The translations under genes and the position numbers were made by a program. A DNA stretch of 64,000 bases, taken from positions 62,001 to 126,000 of the forward strand of contig LLCB01000132.1 of assembly GCA_001414345.1 (NCBI GenBank), given 5' to 3'. Positions within the stretch are counted from its first letter, which is position 1; each line of letters opens with the position of its first letter. The notes below the pieces were generated by a model, which was given only the letters and a program-made list of their open reading frames with translations, ran no database searches and was not told where the DNA came from. The DNA is from Hymenoscyphus infarciens (Eukaryota > Ascomycota > Leotiomycetes > Helotiales > Helotiaceae). This document shows, one piece after another, positions 57,621 to 64,000 of this stretch.

Positions 57621-60600
57621 ATAATACTATTAAATAAGAAAAAGAGAAAGTCTAATACGTTTTTAAAAGACTTTTAAGTAATATAGTTATAAGAATCTTC
57701 TCTTAGATTAAGTATACTTACTAGTATACTTAATTTTTATTTAATTAATATATATATAGACTTATCTAGATTTATATACCTAGCTACTACCTTAGCTAAT
57801 AAGTAAATAAAACTAATAATACTAGGTAATTAATTTGTTTAGATTATCTTAGAACTAATATATTTATCTATTACTCTAGTAGTTATAGTATTAGATAATT
57901 GATTTATTTATTAATTACTTTAATACTAATAATAGTAATACTAGGTTATAGACTTATTTCTTAATTACTTTAGTAGTAGTAATACTAGATAATACTAGGT
58001 AATCGAGTATAGTCTTTCTACTAATAAAGCAGAGTCTAAGTATATTTATATAATACTAGCTTTAGATAGCTAAAAAGAAACTAAAAAAAATAAAAATAAA
58101 GCTAAGTATAATAAAGATCTTATACTATATATCTTATTATCTCTTTATTAAGGTATAGTAGGCGTAGAATCTATAAGGTTTTATCTATTACCTTCTTAGT
58201 ACTAAATAATAAGAGAAAGACTACTAAGATAGCTATTAAAAAGGTATAACGATTTTAAAGATAATAAGAGTATAAGAAGGTTATATAGTTACTAAATTAT
58301 ACTAGATAGAACTTTATTATCTTTACTAGTATAGTTAGTAGAGAGAGAAAAAGCTAAGTAAACTTATTCTTTAACTAATAGTAATTTTAAATAATATATA
58401 GTAAGGTAGTTAAAAGGTAGCTAAGAGGTAGTTAGAAGATAAATAAACCCTATTATATTATAAGAAGTCGTAAGAATTTTAGCTAATATAGAAAGGTTAT
58501 AGATAACCTAGTATAAGGTAGTAGATAGAGAAGACTATACTAGAGAGTAAAGCGTTATATATATATAAACTTTTACTACTAAATATACTAATATCGTCGA
58601 GTTATTTCGTTCTATAATTTAAAATAAAAAGTCTTAAGTCTTAATTTGTTTAATAAAGGGGTTAAATCCTTAGCTAAATAGGAGATACTTTTATTACTAA
58701 GAGAAGGTAACTAGGTAAGAACTAGGAAACTTAATCTTTCTAATCCTTTTACTATAACTAATCTAATATAGGTTAAACTTATATAAACTTTACTAGTAAA
58801 GTTACTAGTAATATTACTATAAACTTTACTCTTACTTTTACTATATATATATATATAGAGTTATTCTAAGAGATATGTTTAGAAAGTGCTATTCTATATA
58901 AGTTTATCTAAGATAAATACTTATTAGAATAGTTATTTTAAAAGGTAGTATTTTATAAATAAGATTTTATAATAATAACTTACTATAAAGTAATAGTTCT
59001 TCTAATATATATATTATAGAATAAGACAATCTATTAACTATAAATTATAATAGAGCTAGACGAAATTAAAGCTAAATAATATAGATAGGATTAGGCAAAT
59101 CCTTACTATAGCTAGCTCTTAAGATAATAGGTTAAGTTTTATCTAAATAGTAGTAGAGAAAAGAAAGCTATTTACTTAGTATAGACTTTATAAGAGATAT
59201 TATCTAATACTTTATTTCTTTTATTTATTTTAATAAATAAAAGTAATTAAAATAATAGTAGTAATAATTTTAATAATAAAGATAGTTATATAACTTAGTA
59301 TAAGGTACTTATAATAGCTATAAGTAGTACTTAGTATTTTAAAGTAAAGAAAGACTAAAAGTCTTACTTTAAGTAATATACTAGTAACTATATCGTAGAT
59401 TATCTTAGTAAACTCTATTAATAAGAATTACTAAATTATAAGTATACTATATCTCTACTATATCTCTTTCTAAACTAAGACTACTTATAAATTAGTAAGA
59501 ACTTTTATTAAAGAATTCTACTTCTTTCTAAAAATAGCGATTATAGTAGTTAATAACTATTAGATTACTAAAGAGTAACAAGTCTATACTAGTCTATTTA
59601 GTAATATTTTAAAGAATCTTATAAAAGATATTATTATATTTATTATAATAACCTTATATTCTATTTAATATTATATAACTAAGAGCTTTATAGCTATTAA
59701 TAACATCTTTTATAAGGCCTAAGTATATAATATTCTATAAATCCGTTCTATTTATAGTAGTTAAGATACTAAATTAGAATCTAAGTTCTTAAGTTTATCC
59801 TTTATTTAGCATAGCTAAGTAGAGTAAATAACTAGTTTAGACTAGATATTAATAATAGTTTATAGAGGTTTTAAAGATTTACTTACTTTCTAGATATCCT
59901 ATATATACTAGCTAGAATATAACTTAGGTTATATATAGTAAAGTATATAGGTTTTCTTAGAGAAGTAAATAAGTATATCTTATTTAGTAAAAGGTAAATA
60001 TTATATTATAAGAGTAAAAGAGTATATAATAGAAATAGAATAGAGCTTTAACTAATAATAATTCTTAAGAGTAATTCTAGTAAGTAGTATATAGTAGTTA
60101 AAATAAAGTAAATCGTACTAGAGAGCGCTTAGTCTTTAAAGACTATTAAAACGTTAGTTATAATACTTCTATAAGTATACTATATAATATAAGTAATAAG
60201 TATTATTTAGATAAGAGACTACTAAAAGCTATATACTTATTAGTTAAAGATATATAGTAATATATAATAAAGAGATAATTATATATTATATAGATAGATA
60301 TAAAATAATAAGAACTTTATTTATTACCTTAGTAAGTAAGACTATATAGAAATTAGTTAAATCTAGTTAGAGGTAAGAGAATTTAGCTTATAAACGTTTA
60401 TAAAGCTACTTACTTAAGCTTAAGAAGATCTATATATAATATCTATTTAAAATAAGTTAACTAGGCCTATACTACTAATATAACCTCTTCTATCTAATAT
60501 ATATTATATCTAACTTTCTTCTTCTTAAATTAATATATCTTTAAAAAACTATCGCTAAGTATGCCTTTCTAGTAATAAATTCTCTTTAACTCTTTAAATA

Positions 60601-63600
60601 TCTATTAATAAATATAATTATCTTATTAAGATAAGATTATATATATACTAAAGAATAAATAGTAATTTATCTCTCTATATATAAGAAGGCTAATAATTAA
60701 AGTAATTATTAAACTCTTATTAACCCTCTTCTTTTAATAATTATAATCTAAATAATAATTATAATTAAGGCTTTTATAATAGAGATTCTAAAAAAGAGAG
60801 AGAAGGAGAGAGAGAGAGAGTAAAAGGTACTAAATTAGACTTTAGAGATAAATTAATTAGCTTCTAACTTAAGAAAAAGTATACTAATTTATCTAATTAT
60901 AATTCTTAAAAGTATAATTAAGATAATATAATACTTATTCTTAGTTAAGTATTATTTAATAGAAATTTAGCTTATAAATATCCTTATACTTATATAATAT
61001 CTTCTTATAAAGTAGTTTATTACTTACTTTATAAGTATAATCTTTAAGTATATTCTAGTATATTTTATAAGCTAATATATTTTAGCTACTATAAAAGAAA
61101 AAAATATCTAGTATTATAAATGCCTATATATAAGAGTATATATAATTATTAAAGAGAGGTTTTTCCTAACTACTACTATCTTTCTATAATCTACTTTTAA
61201 TTTATAACTTCTTAAGCTTTTTTATAAAGTTTCTATAGTTAGAAAGCTTTTCTAATATTCTTAAGTAATAAGATTATAAAAGTTACTTATTTACTAGTAT
61301 TATTATTATATTCTTAATCTTAAAAAAATATAAATATATACCTATTATAACTAGTTACTAGTAGAAAATAAACGTTAAGAGCTTTTTAATACTAAAGTTA
61401 ATAAATACTAACTAGACTATAAGTAGACTGTTTTCTTATCTTTAGGTTATATATACTCTACTTATTTCTTCTAAAATAATAATAATAATAGACTAATAGC
61501 TTTATATAATTAGAGCTAAGATAGTAATTTTTAATAAAAACGTAAAAAGGGATAAAGAAATCTACCTTTTAGTTAATAGCTTTATAATAGTAGTAAATTC
61601 TTTATTTAAGACCTTAAATCTAAATCTAGTATTACTTCTAGTATAGTAGAAATAGACATAGTAGTTTCTATATCTAATAAAGTAAGAGATAGTATAACAC
61701 TTTCTTCTAAGAAAGAGAATAGTTTAAAAGCTAACATTTCTAATAATAGTTATTCTTATTATTTTTAAGTAGCTATAGCTAAAAACAAAGCTAGAGATAA
61801 ATTTAAAGGATTAGATTAGACTAGGTTAATAAACGTAGTCTACTAGTATAGAATAACTCTCTAACTTATTAATTTTTATTATAAAGAGACTTTTTAAGTT
61901 ATAATATATCTTTTAAAATTAATATTTAATTAACTTTCTAACTAAGTATATATTATATTTTAATATAATATTATATATAAATTTTAGTCTTATCTTAAAA
62001 GAGAGTACTCTAAAATAGTATATAAGACAAGATATACTATAAACGCTTTTTATTAATACTTCTATACTTTAGATTATTAATTATAGTAGAGTACTTATTA
62101 ATAATAATTTCTTAGATTAGGTAATAGAGAGAGAGTAGAAAGAGACTAGTCTTTAAAAAGTTATTTAGTCTTAATCTATTATATATACTCTACTTTATTA
62201 AAAAAAGCTCTTCTAAATACCTAAATAAAATATTAAGAACTTATATAGAGAGAAGAACTCGGTTCTACTTTAAATAAAAGATATAAGAGAACTTAATCCC
62301 TTTATACTTAATATAGAGATACTATTACTACTACCTAAGCCTATCTTATTATAAGTAAATTAATAGATAAAAAAGATAATATATAGTATAAATTATAAGA
62401 TTATTAGTATATTTAAAAGAAGTAGTTTAAGAAAAAGAAAAAAGCTATATTAATAGTAATAAAGAAAAGACTATTCGCTTACTTAAATAGAATTCTAGCT
62501 TATAAGAACAAATACTAATTAGTCTTTAACACTCTTAAGTACTCTAGAGTTAATATTAAAAAATAAGTACTTAAAAGAATAAGACGCTTCTTTTTAAAGA
62601 TTATTCTATATTATTTATTTAAAAAACGTTCTACTAGATAGTTATTAGAATACGTATATAAATTATTAGTATAAGAGTTATTAAGAACTAGTTAAAGGTA
62701 TAAAGATTAGAGAGTTAAAAGTATAAATTATAAATAGTATTAAAACTCTTAAATTTATCTTTAAATTAAAGTAGAGGTTTATAAATATTATAAACTAGCT
62801 ACCTAGTAAGTTTAAGAAGTTTAGAATATTTATAACTATTTTAATATAAAGAGTATAAAAAAATTAATAGAATATATAAAAGCCTTATTCTACTATCTAC
62901 CTTCTATAGTTAAAAGAAGTTAAGAAATCTAAAGATTATATAATTAACTACTTAAAAATTATAATCTACTACTAATATTATTATAAATATTTAACTCTAT
63001 ATCTCTTAAAAAAGAATTAAATCATAGAATATAATAGTATAAGATTAAAATAAGTACTTAGCTTAGTCTTTTAAATAAAGAGAACTTAGACTTACTTATA
63101 AGTTTTATAAATAATATTACTATTCTATATAAAATTAATACTATTTTAAAATATAAGAGAGCTATTAAAGAGGTTAAGTTTATAATTTCTAAATAGATTT
63201 AAGTAGTAAATTAGTTAATTAATATACTCTAAGTACTTTTAATTTCTTATCCTTATTTTTTAATATTATAAGAGCTCTACTTATAGAATATATAAATTAT
63301 TAAAAGAGTACTTATAGCTAAGTCTTTATTAAATTATTATAAGAATATTAAGAATAAGATTTTTAAAAATAAGCTTAAAGATAAGTAAATATAAGTTTAA
63401 TTTAAAGGTTCCTATAAAGACTAATAGTATCTAAATATACTTTAAAGAATTTATATTTTTCCTTTAACTATATCTTTAATATATTTAAATACTACTCTAA
63501 ATACTACTCTAGACTATAGTAACGTTCTCTTTAAATATAATATTAATAGTAAAGAAGATAGTAATAATAATAGTAGTAATAAGAATAATATAAAAGATAA

Positions 63601-64000
63601 TAAGAATAGTAAAGAGGTAAATAATAAAAATTATAAAGATTATATTAAAGGTTTTAATATAATTATTACTAGATATAGCTCTAATAAAAACAAGGTAAAC
63701 TAAGTAAGTATAAAGTAGTATAGTTTAAGATAAATAGATAGTTAAACTATATAAAGAGATTTTATTAAAAGAACGTTATTTAAAGAGTAAATAAACCTAA
63801 ATATACGAATAGATAAAGACCTAACTTAATATATAACTAAATAAAGCCTTAGTATTATAGCTTAGTAAAAGCTCTACTAATTCCCTACTTTAAGATAACT
63901 TTAACTTTAATTTTAACTTTAACTTTAACTTAATATAACCTTATTACCTAATAGCTTTTTAATTATTCTTCTTTAATAAGCTTTTATTATAAGTCTTTCT
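57621..64000. mobile_element. RIP-degraded, AT-rich block, probably dead transposon sequence
   Basis: About 6.4 kb of roughly 75-80% A+T by eye, without any open frame of useful length on either strand and full of TAA/TAG. CpA and TpG dinucleotides are almost absent while CT, TC, CC and CG persist, the product expected from RIP, which turns CpA into TpA on either strand. RIP acts on repeated DNA, so the ancestor was most likely one or more transposable elements. No protein domain, LTR or terminal repeat can be recognised any more, and the block runs off the window's right edge. Confidence 0.75.
63892..63933. repeat. (CTTTAA)n hexamer array
   Basis: About six imperfect copies of AACTTT/CTTTAA within the AT-rich block. 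The period is exactly six bases. Confidence 0.7.

Overview
The window reads as nuclear DNA of a filamentous ascomycete (Pezizomycotina). Genes carry several short introns (about 48-112 nt, one of 258 nt) with GTAAGT-like donors and CTAAC/CTGAC-like branch sites, and the families present are typical of moulds: Rit1, Zn2Cys6 and bHLH factors, GH35 beta-galactosidase, CBM18/CE4 chitin deacetylase, alpha-actinin and a YAT-type amino acid permease. The Helotiales/Leotiomycetes is my best guess for the order, from protein resemblance only. The genes are monocistronic, widely spaced and on both strands, so there is no operon logic and no obvious biosynthetic cluster.

Layout. 1-8.1 kb: fragment of a PDR-type ABC transporter with an in-frame stop (-), hexapeptide sugar O-acetyltransferase (+), ankyrin-repeat protein with an apparent frameshift (-), tRNA ribosyl-phosphate transferase Rit1 (+), and a relic MFS drug transporter with four in-frame stops (+). 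9.2-13.1 kb: short-chain dehydrogenase (+) and a 99-residue secreted peptide whose six cysteines have the spacing of CS-alpha-beta (plectasin-like) defensins (+). 15.0-22.6 kb: Zn2Cys6 factor (-) and a roughly 1002-residue secreted GH35 beta-galactosidase (-) whose reading frame can only be kept with a 4-nt and a 2-nt micro-exon. 25.5-31.7 kb: chitin deacetylase with four CBM18 modules (+) and alpha-actinin (+). 34.6-42.3 kb: amino acid permease with a GC-AG intron (-) and a large WD40-like protein of unknown role (+). 46.1-47.2 kb: bHLH factor (+).

From about 49.16 kb the composition changes abruptly. About 8.45 kb (to about 57.62 kb) is an AT-rich tandem satellite with a unit of about 44-50 bp. 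Each unit is built of two back-to-back palindromes, an ATCGAT-containing hairpin and a CTAGTA/TACTAG hairpin. Units differ almost only by C-to-T and G-to-A changes, and the array contains two internal block duplications (offsets 3410 and 582 bp). The last 6.4 kb is extremely AT-rich, almost without CpA and TpG and without open frames, as expected of DNA consumed by repeat-induced point mutation (RIP). The right half therefore looks like a heterochromatic (pericentromeric, subtelomeric or AT-isochore) block abutting ordinary genes. This palindromic satellite and the defensin-like peptide are the two items I consider most worth following up.

Exon coordinates were worked out by hand from splice signals, reading-frame continuity and family motifs. 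Where total exon length divides by three and family motifs are restored I trust them; the places where this failed are stated in the entries.
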